Positions 23,595-31,672 are shown, numbered from the stretch's first letter. The stretch: 32,389 nucleotides of DNA from Candidatus Woesearchaeota archaeon (GCA_017608525.1 JAFCFS010000005.1:1-32389); one strand, 5' to 3'. Numbers and translations are program-made. Notes: generated by a model not told the origin, from the letters alone.

Positions 23595-23891
23595 TCACCT
23601 TTTTACCGGCTTTAAATGGACAGGGTGGATTATAAGCAGTTTTTCCGTCCTACCATCTTTTATCTTTACTTCATAGCATTCTCCTCTTTTCCCTTCAACA
23701 ATCCCAATTTTTCCAATGAACCTTCTAAATGGCATTCCTTTGTGGACAGAGGGTTCAACTCTTATGTAAACGTTATCTCCTTTATTGAATTCTTGAAGGT
23801 AATCTCTAATGCTTATTTTCCCCTTCTCCCTATATTTTTTCCTATACTTTCTTCTAGTCTTCCTTCTGGCCCCACCTGTCCTTTTTACCAT
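23595..23891 (-). CDS. rpl21e: Ribosomal protein L21e (eL21)
   Basis: This 98-residue large-subunit protein has the basic N-terminus with R-R-K-T-R, an SH3-like core with F-N-K-G-D-N-V-Y-I and P-S-V-H-K-G-M-P-F-R-R-F-x-G-K-I-G, and the C-terminal H-P-V-H-L-K. A TATA-like box (23916-23923) is centred about 28 nt before the ATG, so L21e probably starts a new transcription unit distinct from enolase. Confidence 0.96.
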   Translation of the reverse strand: MVKRTGGARRKTRRKYRKKYREKGKISIRDYLQEFNKGDNVYIRVEPSVHKGMPFRRFIGKIGIVEGKRGECYEVKIKDGRTEKLLIIHPVHLKPVKR

Positions 23892-23915
23892 TTTTATACC
23901 TTAAAATCTGAAAGA

Positions 23916-23923
23916 TTTATAAA
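23916..23923 (-). promoter_or_regulatory. TATA-like box upstream of L21e
   Basis: TTTATAAA on the minus strand is centred 28 nt before ATG 23891. It implies an internal promoter for the L21e-to-RpoN ribosomal/RNA-polymerase operon. Confidence 0.6.
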
Positions 23924-23941
23924 GTTTTTTATTTTTAAAAT

Positions 23942-25087
23942 TTAGAATTCCCTTTCTATCCTAATCAGCTCGTTAATTTTTGCTCTTCTTTCCTTCCCAA
24001 AAATGCCGCATTTAATATACGGAACCCTAAATCCAACAGCAAGGTGTGCTATTGTTGCATCTAGGGTTTCACCACTTCTATGGGAGATTATTGTTTTAAT
24101 TTCTTTCTTCCTTGCAAATTCTATAATCTCTTTAGTTTTGATTAAAGAACCTACTTGGTTTGGTTTAACAATAATTGCATTAACAGAGTTATTCTTGATT
24201 GCTTTTTTTAACAATTTTATATTTGTGCATATTAAATCATCACCACATACGAGACATTTTCTCTTTTCAAAAAAAGAAAACCCTTTAAAATCTTCTTCAT
24301 ATAGTGGATCCTCAACATAAAATAGCTTATACTTTTTTATTGTTTCTTTGATAAAGTTGATCTGTTGCTTTCTATTTAATTTTTTAAATCTTTCAGCAGA
24401 TGAAAAATTTTTATAGAAATAATAACCATTTTTGAAGAAAGAGGTTGCTGCTACATCAACACCAAGTAAAATTTTTCTTCCTGTTTCTTTTTTCACTTCC
24501 TCAATAGTTTTGTTTAGCAATTCAAAAACTTCCAAATTTGAAATATTTGGTGCCCATGCTCCTTCATCCGTTTTTTTCTTAACTTTTAAAACCGTTCCTA
24601 TTTTTTGGTAGAGATAGTCATTTATTGCTGCAGCTTTGTAAAATTTTTTTTCCTTAGCAGCAATAAGAAATTCTTGAATATCTGGAGCATTTCCTTTAAT
24701 ATGTTTGCCTCCACCGACACAATTTCCTAAGGGAGTTGGCATTTTTTTCCTACCCTTTAACAAAAATCTCCATACTTCACCATCTGACATTGCCTTGAGA
24801 AGTGCGAATTCTAAAGCTATAACAGGATTACCCCCAAGAATTTTGAGCAAATTTTCAACTTTTGCCAAATCTTCAAATTCTTCAAAATCGATTTTTTTAA
24901 TTTCACTATATTTATTCAAATAGTTTACAGCATACTCAACATTTTTTTTAAATGCAATAACTTCGTGCTTTCCTTTAGAAGCTCCCGATGGTGCAGATGC
25001 TTTATATTTTTTGTTAATAATAACTTCGATTGTGTCCTCTCCTCTAGAATTTTTAATTTTTCTTGCTTTAAGGCTTTTAACTCTCAT
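23942..25087 (-). CDS. eno: Enolase
   Basis: Interconverts 2-phosphoglycerate and PEP. The 381 residues are shorter than the usual 415-430. Active-site features are present: S-G-A-S-K-G-K-H-E (usually S-G-A-S-T-G), G-G-G-K-H-I-K-G-N-A-P-D-I-Q-E-F, the metal ligands in D-V-A-A-T and E-D-P-L, G-D-D-L, K-P-N-Q-V-G and S-H-R-S-G-E-T. The protein ends soon after the G-K-E-R-x-A-K-I-N-E-L-I-R-I-E segment. A TATA-like box at 25110-25119 predicts a leaderless mRNA. Enolase near RNA polymerase and S9-cluster genes is a known archaeal arrangement, though here it lies upstream of L21e. Confidence 0.93.
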   Translation of the reverse strand: MRVKSLKARKIKNSRGEDTIEVIINKKYKASAPSGASKGKHEVIAFKKNVEYAVNYLNKYSEIKKIDFEEFEDLAKVENLLKILGGNPVIALEFALLKAMSDGEVWRFLLKGRKKMPTPLGNCVGGGKHIKGNAPDIQEFLIAAKEKKFYKAAAINDYLYQKIGTVLKVKKKTDEGAWAPNISNLEVFELLNKTIEEVKKETGRKILLGVDVAATSFFKNGYYFYKNFSSAERFKKLNRKQQINFIKETIKKYKLFYVEDPLYEEDFKGFSFFEKRKCLVCGDDLICTNIKLLKKAIKNNSVNAIIVKPNQVGSLIKTKEIIEFARKKEIKTIISHRSGETLDATIAHLAVGFRVPYIKCGIFGKERRAKINELIRIEREF

Positions 25088-25109
25088 AAAAAGTTTGATG
25101 TTTTTAGCT

Positions 25110-25119
25110 CTTATAAAAT
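25110..25119 (-). promoter_or_regulatory. TATA-like box of enolase
   Basis: ATTTTATAAG on the minus strand is centred 27 nt before ATG 25087, consistent with a leaderless start in the 41-bp gap after rpoK. Confidence 0.6.
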
Positions 25120-25128
25120 TTTTGAGAA

Positions 25129-25329
25129 TTACTCTTTTGGTGGAAGTGGCCTCTTTACCGTTAACGGAATCACTTCAGCTTCAAGTTCTTTTTTAGCTAT
25201 AGAAATTGGATCGTACCTTATTGTTTCTAAATCTTTCTTACTTAACTTCAGGAAAATCGGAGCGCCCATTGCTATTTGCAATGCTCTTGCCCCAATAATC
25301 CTTGCCCTTTCATATTTTGTGAGTTTCAT
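25129..25329 (-). CDS. rpoK: RNA polymerase subunit K (Rpb6/omega)
   Basis: The protein has 66 residues. The conserved core [22 protein letters not shown] and the C-terminal [14 protein letters not shown] are diagnostic. It stabilises the largest polymerase subunit. It overlaps the Rrp42 stop by 4 nt, so it is translated with the exosome genes; in many archaea it instead follows rpoN. Confidence 0.96.
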   Translation of the reverse strand: MKLTKYERARIIGARALQIAMGAPIFLKLSKKDLETIRYDPISIAKKELEAEVIPLTVKRPLPPKE

Positions 25330-26093
25330 TTTAGTAAGGACCTCAATTCTTTTGCTTTTTCATATGCAATTTTGAGCATTTCGTCAAAATCTTTATCACT
25401 TATCGGACCTTTCCCTCCTTTCTGAATTGCACATATTTTGCCATCTTCTCTTATTGCAACAGTTAATCTTGCATTAATCATTTTCTCTTCCTCATGCGTT
25501 GGATCAATTACGTATTTATTATGTATCTTGTATACAGTGCACTCGATTGGTAGAAAATTTAATTTTAGATTTTCCTTTCTGGTTTTGTAATCTACTTTAT
25601 CTTCTACAAGTGCAGGAAATCTGGCATTTTTTAGAGCAGCAATTGCAGCGAGATAAGATGCATCTAGCAAATTACCCCCGTCATTAATTGGGTAAATATC
25701 TATAAATATTAGCCATATTTTTTCGCCTTCTTTTATACATAAACTTTTGAAATCTATCGCTCTTGATTCTCTAATTCCTCTATCAATAACTCTGGCTATT
25801 TCGATTGCATCAATGCCGGGAGGTCCAATTTCGAATTCTGATGAAGCAAGAGGAGTAAGTTCAACATTGACAACAATTGTTCCTTCATCAGGTGTGTCTG
25901 GAAATGGTTCTCCTACTTCAAATTTAACTCCTGCAACTACTTCTGTTTCTCCAATTTTAACTCTGGCGCTTCCTTCTGCATTCTTCTCGCTAACATTGTA
26001 CTCTATTTTTATGTCTCTGTAATCAAGCAAATTTCTTCCGTCAAATCTTTTGTTTGAATTTATGAGTGAAATAATATAATCTCTCGTTATCAT
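25326..26093 (-). CDS. rrp42: Exosome complex component Rrp42
   Basis: This 255-residue RNase PH-fold protein lacks its own catalytic residues but forms the hexameric ring with Rrp41. It has R-F-D-G-R near the N-terminus, then V-E-L-T-P-L-A-S-S and [20 protein letters not shown] precedes the ATG, formed by the last codons of rrp41 (stop/start overlap ATGA). It follows Rrp4 and Rrp41 in the standard exosome operon order. Confidence 0.96.
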   Translation of the reverse strand: MITRDYIISLINSNKRFDGRNLLDYRDIKIEYNVSEKNAEGSARVKIGETEVVAGVKFEVGEPFPDTPDEGTIVVNVELTPLASSEFEIGPPGIDAIEIARVIDRGIRESRAIDFKSLCIKEGEKIWLIFIDIYPINDGGNLLDASYLAAIAALKNARFPALVEDKVDYKTRKENLKLNFLPIECTVYKIHNKYVIDPTHEEEKMINARLTVAIREDGKICAIQKGGKGPISDKDFDEMLKIAYEKAKELRSLLK

Positions 26094-26791
26094 TTTACCT
26101 CCTTTTCATACCTTTCTTTTAGGGCTCTTTTTTGAATTTCATATATTTCTAAACATTTTCTCTTCGCTAATGAGATTGCCTCTTTTAACTGCTCTCTTGT
26201 TACAATTCCATCTGCTTGTAATAAAGTTATTTCACCAGTTCTTGGTATTATTGCTATTGGAATATCTACAGCATCCTCTTGAGCTTCTTCTTCATAATTT
26301 AAGTCCACAACAATTTTACCACCTACTAAACCACAACTTACAGCAGCAACTAGATCTTTCATTTTAAATCCAGCATCAGCTAATGCCATCGATGCAGCAC
26401 AAATACCAGCACATCTTGTACCTGCATCAGTTTGCAAGAGCTCTATAAAAACGTCTACAGTGGTTCTTGGAAATTCAGTTAAGTCCAGTACAGGAAGAAT
26501 AGCTTTTTCTGTTACAAGTCCTATCTCTCTTGATCTTCTTGATGGCCCAGGTTTTACTCTTTCTCCACTTCCAGAAAATGCCATCATATTGTAAAAACAC
26601 CTTAATGTTCCAGAAGATATGTCTTGTAAGTGTCTTGGATGCAATTCCCTTGGGCCATAAACAGCTGCCAAAGCTATTGTTTTTCCTATTTGAAACATTG
26701 CACTTCCAACTGCATTCTTTACAATCCCAACCTTAGCTTTCATTGGCCTCAATTCGTCAAATGCCCTTCCATCAAATCTTTTTTCATACAT
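26090..26791 (-). CDS. rrp41: Exosome complex exonuclease Rrp41
   Basis: This 233-residue catalytic RNase PH subunit phosphorolyses RNA from the 3' end. Visible features are R-x-D-G-R at the N-terminus, the RNA/phosphate-binding arginines in R-V-K-P-G-P-S-R-R-S-R-E-I-G, L-Q-T-D-A-G-T-R-x-A-G, and the catalytic Asp in E-D-A-V-D-I-P-I-A. It overlaps Rrp4 by 8 nt and Rrp42 by 4 nt. Confidence 0.97.
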   Translation of the reverse strand: MYEKRFDGRAFDELRPMKAKVGIVKNAVGSAMFQIGKTIALAAVYGPRELHPRHLQDISSGTLRCFYNMMAFSGSGERVKPGPSRRSREIGLVTEKAILPVLDLTEFPRTTVDVFIELLQTDAGTRCAGICAASMALADAGFKMKDLVAAVSCGLVGGKIVVDLNYEEEAQEDAVDIPIAIIPRTGEITLLQADGIVTREQLKEAISLAKRKCLEIYEIQKRALKERYEKEVK

Positions 26792-27485
26792 TTTTACCTT
26801 TTTTAGCCTCCATTAAGAAATTTTTAATCTCGTCCGTTAAACCGGAAGTATGAGCTTTTTCTTCAACTAATCTAATTGCTTTAATTGCAAGCATTTCGTC
26901 TTCTGCATTCTTTCCTCTAATCCAAATTCTTCCATTTTGTCCAACAATTATTTGGCAGTTTGTTAATTCTTTGATTAGATTTATCATACTTCCTTTTTTG
27001 CCTACTATTCTTGGTATTCTTTGAGGTATAACATTTATGATTATTCCACCAACTAATTTCTTTAAACCAGGACCTTTCATAGTTAAATCTATAGCTTTAA
27101 ATTTGGTAACACTAATTATCCTTGTCACAATATATTCATCAAGATCATAATACCTGGAAAGCTCTGTTCCTCTCTCAATGAAATCCGAAGTTGCATCCCT
27201 AACAGAAAGATTTGCATCGTAAGCATAACCAATATCAACAAGCCAATTATAATAACCTACTTCATTAATTCTTCCAATTACTATGTCTCCTTTTTTTGGT
27301 ATGTAGGTTCCTCTTAGAGGGATTAATTTTATAACCCTTCCATTTATATCGATTAAACTTACTCTCGAAGCTATTAAATCTTCTCCATCCCTATAGGCAT
27401 CTCCGACAGGTATATAATCCATGCCTTTAGCTATTAATTCCCCAGGAACAACAATTTGCTTATTTTTAACAAACAATTTTCCCAT
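26784..27485 (-). CDS. rrp4: Exosome RNA-binding subunit Rrp4
   Basis: This 233-residue cap subunit guides RNA into the exosome ring. It has an N-terminal domain with V-V-P-G-E, an S1 domain (G-D-I-V-I-G-R-I-N-E-V-G-Y-Y-N-W-L-V-D-I) and a KH domain (I-P-R-I-V-G-K-K-G-S-M-I). The last residues are Lys-rich. It lies between SBDS and Rrp41. Confidence 0.96.
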   Translation of the reverse strand: MGKLFVKNKQIVVPGELIAKGMDYIPVGDAYRDGEDLIASRVSLIDINGRVIKLIPLRGTYIPKKGDIVIGRINEVGYYNWLVDIGYAYDANLSVRDATSDFIERGTELSRYYDLDEYIVTRIISVTKFKAIDLTMKGPGLKKLVGGIIINVIPQRIPRIVGKKGSMINLIKELTNCQIIVGQNGRIWIRGKNAEDEMLAIKAIRLVEEKAHTSGLTDEIKNFLMEAKKGKNV

Positions 27486-27486
27486 T

Positions 27487-28185
27487 TTACTTCTTTTTCA
27501 ATATTTTTGTTTCAACATCACCGTGACAAAGTTTACTTAACTCATTAAAAAAACTTTCTTGCATTCCAGCAGGTATTTCAACAATTGCAATTAAACTACC
27601 ATCACCCTGCCATTCATCTTTTAATAACTTTCCATAGTTCTTAAGTACGTTATAGCTTTTAGCAGCATATGTTGGAGGAATTTTGACTGCAACTTCCCAT
27701 ACTTCAAACTTTATCGGCAAAATTGGTCTTAATTGAGACAAAATCTCTTGTATCTGTTCCTCTGCCTCCCTAAATTCATCGATTTTAACATTCGCTTCAT
27801 CCATTGCCCTCTCGATTCTTTCGGGCGGATGTGGCAACCCAGTTCTTGGATCGACTGCATTTCTGCTAATTATGTTTATGATTTGTTTTTTCTTTTCTTC
27901 CTTCAATTTTTTCCTGTACTCTGAAGTAAGTTGGACTTCTCCTTCTTTAACAATCCTTTCGGCAATTTTATAGGCATCGTTGGTTCCAAAAATATCTTCC
28001 AAATCTTTTTCTGATGCTCTCTCCCCTATCTTGACATCTTTAAAAATTTCAGTCGTTGCTAATACATCATCAATCTTCCCAATACCATTTCTAAAATCCA
28101 TTGCTTTATCACAATCTACAAGCACTTCAAAATTCTTTCCTTTTATTTTGAGTCTGGCAACTACTGCTTTATCAACGTCTACCAT
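27487..28185 (-). CDS. SBDS-family ribosome maturation protein
   Basis: This 232-residue orthologue of Shwachman-Bodian-Diamond protein releases the anti-association factor aIF6 from the large subunit. Domain I has V-A-R-L-K-I-K-G-K-x-F-E-V-L-V-D-C; domain II begins with I-I-N-I-I-S-R-N-A-V-D-P-R-T-G-L-P-H-P-P-E-R-I; domain III includes A-A-K-S-Y-N-V-L-K-N-Y-G. It overlaps the proteasome alpha gene by 7 nt. The pairing with exosome genes is classical in archaea. Confidence 0.96.
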   Translation of the reverse strand: MVDVDKAVVARLKIKGKNFEVLVDCDKAMDFRNGIGKIDDVLATTEIFKDVKIGERASEKDLEDIFGTNDAYKIAERIVKEGEVQLTSEYRKKLKEEKKKQIINIISRNAVDPRTGLPHPPERIERAMDEANVKIDEFREAEEQIQEILSQLRPILPIKFEVWEVAVKIPPTYAAKSYNVLKNYGKLLKDEWQGDGSLIAIVEIPAGMQESFFNELSKLCHGDVETKILKKK

Positions 28186-28883
28186 TTTATTTTCTTCTTG
28201 TTTATTTTTGTGAATTGCTTTTTCTCCAAATCAACATACGCTCCATCAATTCTTTTCAAATTGAATTCCTTCCCCAAAACTTTCTTCATTATTTTAATTG
28301 CTAATTTTATACCTTCTTCTATTGTAATGTTTTCATTGTACTCTTTTTCAAGCATTTTTTTCGCTTCGACTTCTCCTTCTCCGATAGCTGTTGCTTTATA
28401 TTCGAAATAGATTCCAATTGGATCAGTTACTAATAGTCTTGGCCTGTCATCTACGCCAATAAACATTAGTGAAACACCAAATGGTCTGGCTCCTCCTAAT
28501 TGTGTGTAAAGTTGCTTAATGTCGCAAATTTCTTTTACCAAAGAGACGGTATCAATTGGAACATCATATGTTACTCTATGTTGTTGTGCAATCAATTGGG
28601 CTTTTTCAATCAAAACTCTCCCGTCCATAACGCATCCTGTTGCAGTTGCTCCAATGTGTTTATCTATCTGGAACACTTTTTCAATAGCTTCTGGAACAAT
28701 CAAGCTTTCTGTAATCCTCTTGTCTACAACTATTAAAACACCGTCTTTGCACCTAATCCCGATTGACAAACTTCCCTGCTTCACTGCTTCCCTAGCATAT
28801 TCAACCTGTAAAAGCCTACCGTCAGGACTAAACATAATACTAGTCCTGTCGTAACCCATCATTTGATTTGTTAGCTCGTGCAT
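28179..28883 (-). CDS. psmA: Proteasome alpha subunit
   Basis: This 234-residue outer-ring subunit of the 20S proteasome has the N-terminal signature Y-D-R-T-S-I-M-F-S-P-D-G-R-L-L-Q-V-E-Y-A-R-E-A-V. G-C-V-M-D-G-R and the Q-L-G-G-A-R-P-F-G-V-S-L segment follow. No N-terminal catalytic Thr is expected. AGAGGG precedes the ATG, which overlaps the Pop5 end by 13 nt. The beta subunit is not in this window. Confidence 0.97.
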   Translation of the reverse strand: MHELTNQMMGYDRTSIMFSPDGRLLQVEYAREAVKQGSLSIGIRCKDGVLIVVDKRITESLIVPEAIEKVFQIDKHIGATATGCVMDGRVLIEKAQLIAQQHRVTYDVPIDTVSLVKEICDIKQLYTQLGGARPFGVSLMFIGVDDRPRLLVTDPIGIYFEYKATAIGEGEVEAKKMLEKEYNENITIEEGIKLAIKIMKKVLGKEFNLKRIDGAYVDLEKKQFTKINKKKIKW

Positions 28884-29233
28884 TTTCCCTCTTGGGCAGC
28901 AAAAGTTTTTTTAATTGCTTTATTTAAAATACCTGATACTGTTATTGTCCTTATTAAAACTTTCTTATTTTCTATACTTTTTACTAAACTCAGGGCTGCC
29001 CTGACTTTATCCACCTCCTTTACGTTTGTTTTTATTATTCCTCTATTATTAGCATATTTTGGAACAAACAAAATGCCGGCCCTTGCCAAACCATATTCAC
29101 CTAGAAAATTGAGCAATGATCTTTTGATAGCATTTTTAGCTGTTTTAAAATCTATCTTAAAATTTCCATCACTTATTATTTCGAATCCAATATACCTTTT
29201 TTTCTCCTTTAATGTTGGTAAAATCAGTCTCAT
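28871..29233 (-). CDS. rnp2: RNase P protein component 2 (Pop5/Rpp14 family)
   Basis: This 120-residue RNase P protein helps the RNA subunit cut tRNA 5' leaders. The N-terminus M-R-x-x-L-P-T-L-K-E-K-K-R-Y-I-G-F-E-I fits the family, and G-E-Y-G-L-A-R-A-G-I and V-R-A-A-L-S-L-V-K follow. ATG 29233 is preferred: the upstream start at 29263 is TTG and lies before the transcription start predicted from the TATA box at 29278-29289. First gene of the proteasome-SBDS-exosome operon. Confidence 0.9.
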   Translation of the reverse strand: MRLILPTLKEKKRYIGFEIISDGNFKIDFKTAKNAIKRSLLNFLGEYGLARAGILFVPKYANNRGIIKTNVKEVDKVRAALSLVKSIENKKVLIRTITVSGILNKAIKKTFAAQEGKCTS

Positions 29234-29277
29234 TCTTCCACAGAAAAATTGTTCTATTCTCAAAAGATAACTATTTT

Positions 29278-29289
29278 AGTTTATAAACT
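29278..29289. promoter_or_regulatory. Perfectly palindromic TATA box between Pop5 and the structured region
   Basis: AGTTTATAAACT is a perfect 12-bp palindrome, so it can serve either strand. On minus it predicts transcription starting near 29257 (24-nt leader before Pop5 ATG 29233). On plus it predicts a start near 29310, just before the outer stem of the folded region that begins at 29314. Confidence 0.6.
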
Positions 29290-29309
29290 TTTTCTTAAAT
29301 TTAAAAGAA

Positions 29310-29520
29310 GAAAAGCGCTCTGGGCTTGTTGGACTTAATCCATAAAGATCAAATCCAAATCAGTGAAAATCCAAAGGATTTCCACTAAAACTTAGTTTAT
29401 GGCAAAGCCACAAACTAAGCCAAGTCACCCGCGCTATCAGCTGTTGACGTCCGAAGTCCAAGTCTTCATGGAAAATCCGAAGATTCCCCACAAAGACTTG
29501 AAGTCTTCCGCCAACAGCTA
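29310..29520 (+). ncRNA. Candidate structured non-coding RNA; strand uncertain
   Basis: No convincing ORF in 29264-29607. The region folds as two adjacent modules. Module 1: AGCGC 314-318 / GCGCT 431-435 and GGG/CCC of the 29000s close a domain holding hairpin 362-372/376-386 (10 of 11 pairs, AAA loop) and hairpin 391-398/412-419 with inner TGGC/GCCA. Module 2: AGCTGTTG 439-446 / CAACAGCT 512-519 closes AAGTCTT 460-466 / AAGACTT 493-499 and an AATC/GATT tip. The modules resemble each other around GAAAATCC and CCAC/CACAAA, suggesting duplication. I did not recognise RNase P RNA, SRP RNA, or C/D or H/ACA signatures. A palindromic TATA box is correctly placed for plus-strand transcription. Confidence 0.45.
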
Positions 29521-29576
29521 AGAATTTTGACGATTTTCATATTTATAAATCTTTCTCTCTTAAAAATAATCACAAA

Positions 29577-29586
29577 ATTTATAAAA
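29577..29586 (+). promoter_or_regulatory. TATA-like box of the secreted/membrane protein gene
   Basis: ATTTATAAAA is centred 27 nt before ATG 29608, predicting a leaderless transcript and supporting that start over the longer upstream frame. Confidence 0.55.
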
Positions 29587-29607
29587 AACCAATTTAAGAT
29601 TAATTTC

Positions 29608-30123
29608 ATGATTAAAAACATCCTTTGCATATTTGCCATTGCACTCTTAATTTGTTTACCTAGTTTAGTGTATGCTGGAGATTTAAAAGAAATAAATTTA
29701 GGAAAAGAGGCTCAGGGTGAATGGTTCCAAAAAAATGACAAGGTAAAATTTATTTACCATGGAAGAGCAAATGTAATTTCAATAGAAAAAATCACAAATA
29801 AGAGTATCAAGATTACAATATTTCCAAATCTCGAAGAAGGTATTGAGTTAACATTAAAAAAGGGAGATAAACTGAGGTTAGACCTAAATAAAGACCAAAG
29901 AACAGATGTCGAAATAAATTTGTACTTAATCAAAAATGGAAGCGCTTTTTTAATATTCAAAAGTTTGGATGATAGGAAAAAGGTGGAAAATATAATAACA
30001 GGAAAATTTTACGCTGAAGGTGTTGTAGAAGAAAAAAATAATATAATGTACTATTTGCTTTTTGCAATATTTTCTCTGTTTATATTTTTAATCATTTTAA
30101 ATTATAAAGCAAAAAGAAGATGA
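29608..30123 (+). CDS. Exported protein with signal peptide and C-terminal membrane anchor
   Basis: The protein has 171 residues. A signal peptide covers about 1-23 (basic start, hydrophobic core, V-Y-A-G cleavage-like site). A lysine-rich beta-looking domain covers about 24-140. One membrane helix lies at about 147-165, followed by a short basic cytoplasmic tail (K-A-K-R-R). No family recognised; the topology suggests an extracytoplasmic domain anchored to the membrane. The TATA-like box at 29577-29586 supports ATG 29608. The next gene, a dehydrogenase-like protein, starts in an ATGA overlap with the stop codon. Confidence 0.75.
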   Translation: MIKNILCIFAIALLICLPSLVYAGDLKEINLGKEAQGEWFQKNDKVKFIYHGRANVISIEKITNKSIKITIFPNLEEGIELTLKKGDKLRLDLNKDQRTDVEINLYLIKNGSAFLIFKSLDDRKKVENIITGKFYAEGVVEEKNNIMYYLLFAIFSLFIFLIILNYKAKRR

Positions 30124-30836
30124 AATCTAATATAGGTATACTTGGATACGGTGAGGTTGGTAGGGCAATAGCGAAATTCTATAAGAAACCAAGAATAAAA
30201 GATCTTAATAGGGATGATGGTTTAAAAGGGATAGAAATTTTACATGTTTGCATCCCGTGGACTAAAAAATTTATAGAAATTGTAAAAAAAGAAATTGTTG
30301 ATATTAAACCAAAATTAACAATAATCCATTCTACAGTAGCCCCACTAACAACAAAAAAACTCGGAAATTATGGTTTAATTGTTCATAGTCCGGTTAGGGG
30401 AATTCATCCGCATCTTTATAAAAGCATTAAGACGTTTGTGAAGTATATAGGAGCAGACAGCAGAAAAGCTGCAAAACTGGCGAAAGAACATTTTGAAAGT
30501 TTGGGTATAAGAACAAAGATTTTTTATCCATCCGTTACTACAGAGCTCGGTAAATTGTTTAGTACAACCTATTATGGGTTATGTATCGCTTGGCATGGTG
30601 AAATGAAAAAAATTTGTGGTAAATTTGGAGTCGATTTCAAGAAGGCCGTTACAGATTTTAATCTTACATATAATGAAGGTTACGAGAAACTAGGAATGAA
30701 GAATGTAATAAGACCAACACTTTACCCACCTAATAGCTATATCGGTGGTCACTGCATAATCCCAAATGCAAAAATACTGAAAAAATATTCCAATAGTGAA
30801 GCAATAAAATTGATTCTCAAGTATTCAAAAAAATAG
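30120..30836 (+). CDS. Short UDP-sugar/GDP-sugar dehydrogenase-like protein
   Basis: The protein has 238 residues. The N-terminal Rossmann fold has G-I-L-G-Y-G-E-V-G (6-14), then H-S-T-V-A-P (70-75), H-S-P-V-R-G-I-H-P (89-97) and the central E-L-G-K-L-F-S-T-T-Y-Y-G. Near the C-terminus is I-G-G-H-C-I-I-P (208-215), whose Cys corresponds to the catalytic Cys of UDP-ManNAc/UDP-glucose dehydrogenases. Full-length members have over 400 residues; this one stops shortly after the catalytic Cys and lacks the C-terminal UDP-binding domain. It may act on an unusual or smaller substrate, or need a partner. It overlaps the exported-protein gene by 4 nt. Confidence 0.72.
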   Translation: MKSNIGILGYGEVGRAIAKFYKKPRIKDLNRDDGLKGIEILHVCIPWTKKFIEIVKKEIVDIKPKLTIIHSTVAPLTTKKLGNYGLIVHSPVRGIHPHLYKSIKTFVKYIGADSRKAAKLAKEHFESLGIRTKIFYPSVTTELGKLFSTTYYGLCIAWHGEMKKICGKFGVDFKKAVTDFNLTYNEGYEKLGMKNVIRPTLYPPNSYIGGHCIIPNAKILKKYSNSEAIKLILKYSKK

Positions 30837-30839
30837 TTC

Positions 30840-30914
30840 TGCCCCGGCCGAGATTTGAACTCGGGTCTCAGCCTCGAAAGGGCTGAATGATTGACCGGAC
30901 TACACTACCGGGGC
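30840..30914 (-). tRNA. tRNA-Glu (anticodon TTC)
   Basis: The 75-nt cloverleaf has acceptor GCCCCGG/CCGGGGC, anticodon stem CAGCC/GGCTG with loop CTTTCGA (anticodon TTC), T-loop TTCAAAT and discriminator A. CCA is not encoded. It lies 3 nt after the convergent dehydrogenase-like gene. Confidence 0.96.
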
Positions 30915-30940
30915 ATAAGTTTAGGAACTAAAGTAAATTT

Positions 30941-31672
30941 TTAATTCTTTCGCTTTATTTTTATTTTAGAATAGGGTTCTTTTTTTAATTTTTCTATTAG
31001 CCAATCAAAGTATCCTTCGTAATCTTTAACCTCTTTTTTACAAGATAGTAATAAGTGGAATTTTTGAGTAAACTTAAAATCTTTTGCTTCTTTTTGCTTC
31101 TTTTTGATTTTTTTTAAAGTTGAATAGGCTCTCTTTACAGAAATAGGGTTAAGCCCAGTAATTCCTGCCATATAACCAATTCCCTCAAACAAATCTATAT
31201 AAAATTGAACATTATTTATTGCAGTTTCTTCATCTACCTTAAAATGTTTTGCCATTTCACCAATCAAATTTTTCCATTTTGTATACGTTTTCAGAGTATC
31301 AAAATGGTAAAGAACATAATTGTTTTCTTCTATAATTTGTTTGTCAAGTGCTATTTCAGTAAACATATGCAGTTCTTTTTCATTTAAATTCGGAAATTTT
31401 TTATGTAGCTTTTTTACTTTTTCCTCAATATAATCTTTGTGAGCATATTTGTCCACAATTAAATGGAGATCTATTCCCCTGCAGAGAGTCTTATATTCTT
31501 TTTTCTTTCTAAGTTTTTTAATCAAGCCTTTAAGTAATTCATGGTTTTCGTCAACACCAATTATCAATTTTTCAAGATCCGGATAAATATTGCCAAAAAG
31601 AAATTCTTTATCGTTGCATAGACCTGGCTCAACCCACGTTGCAACATATAAATGAGTCATAATGCCAGGCAT
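30941..31672 (-). CDS. Zinc-dependent phospholipase C-like hydrolase
   Basis: This 243-residue protein resembles the Zn-dependent phospholipase C / nuclease fold. Candidate metal ligands appear in order: H7 (M-T-H near the start), D32 in G-N-I-Y-P-D, H70 and D74 in D-L-H-L-I-V-D, H78 in K-Y-A-H, and acidic residues near 106-110. No signal peptide is seen, so a cytoplasmic role is likely. The substrate cannot be told; such proteins are often misannotated as phospholipases. A TATA-like run (TTTAAATA, near 31701-31708, minus) is about 32 nt before the ATG. Confidence 0.55.
   Translation of the reverse strand: MPGIMTHLYVATWVEPGLCNDKEFLFGNIYPDLEKLIIGVDENHELLKGLIKKLRKKKEYKTLCRGIDLHLIVDKYAHKDYIEEKVKKLHKKFPNLNEKELHMFTEIALDKQIIEENNYVLYHFDTLKTYTKWKNLIGEMAKHFKVDEETAINNVQFYIDLFEGIGYMAGITGLNPISVKRAYSTLKKIKKKQKEAKDFKFTQKFHLLLSCKKEVKDYEGYFDWLIEKLKKEPYSKIKIKRKN

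Noticed and set aside
28878-29270. Plus-strand 130-codon ORF opposite Pop5
   Set aside because: It mirrors the Pop5 gene almost exactly; Pop5 has recognisable family motifs and the opposite reading has none.
29310-29520. RNase P RNA or SRP RNA at the structured region
   Set aside because: The conserved RNase P core segments and the SRP helix 8 loop (GGAAG/AGCAG type) could not be found on either strand. Proximity to Pop5 alone is not evidence.
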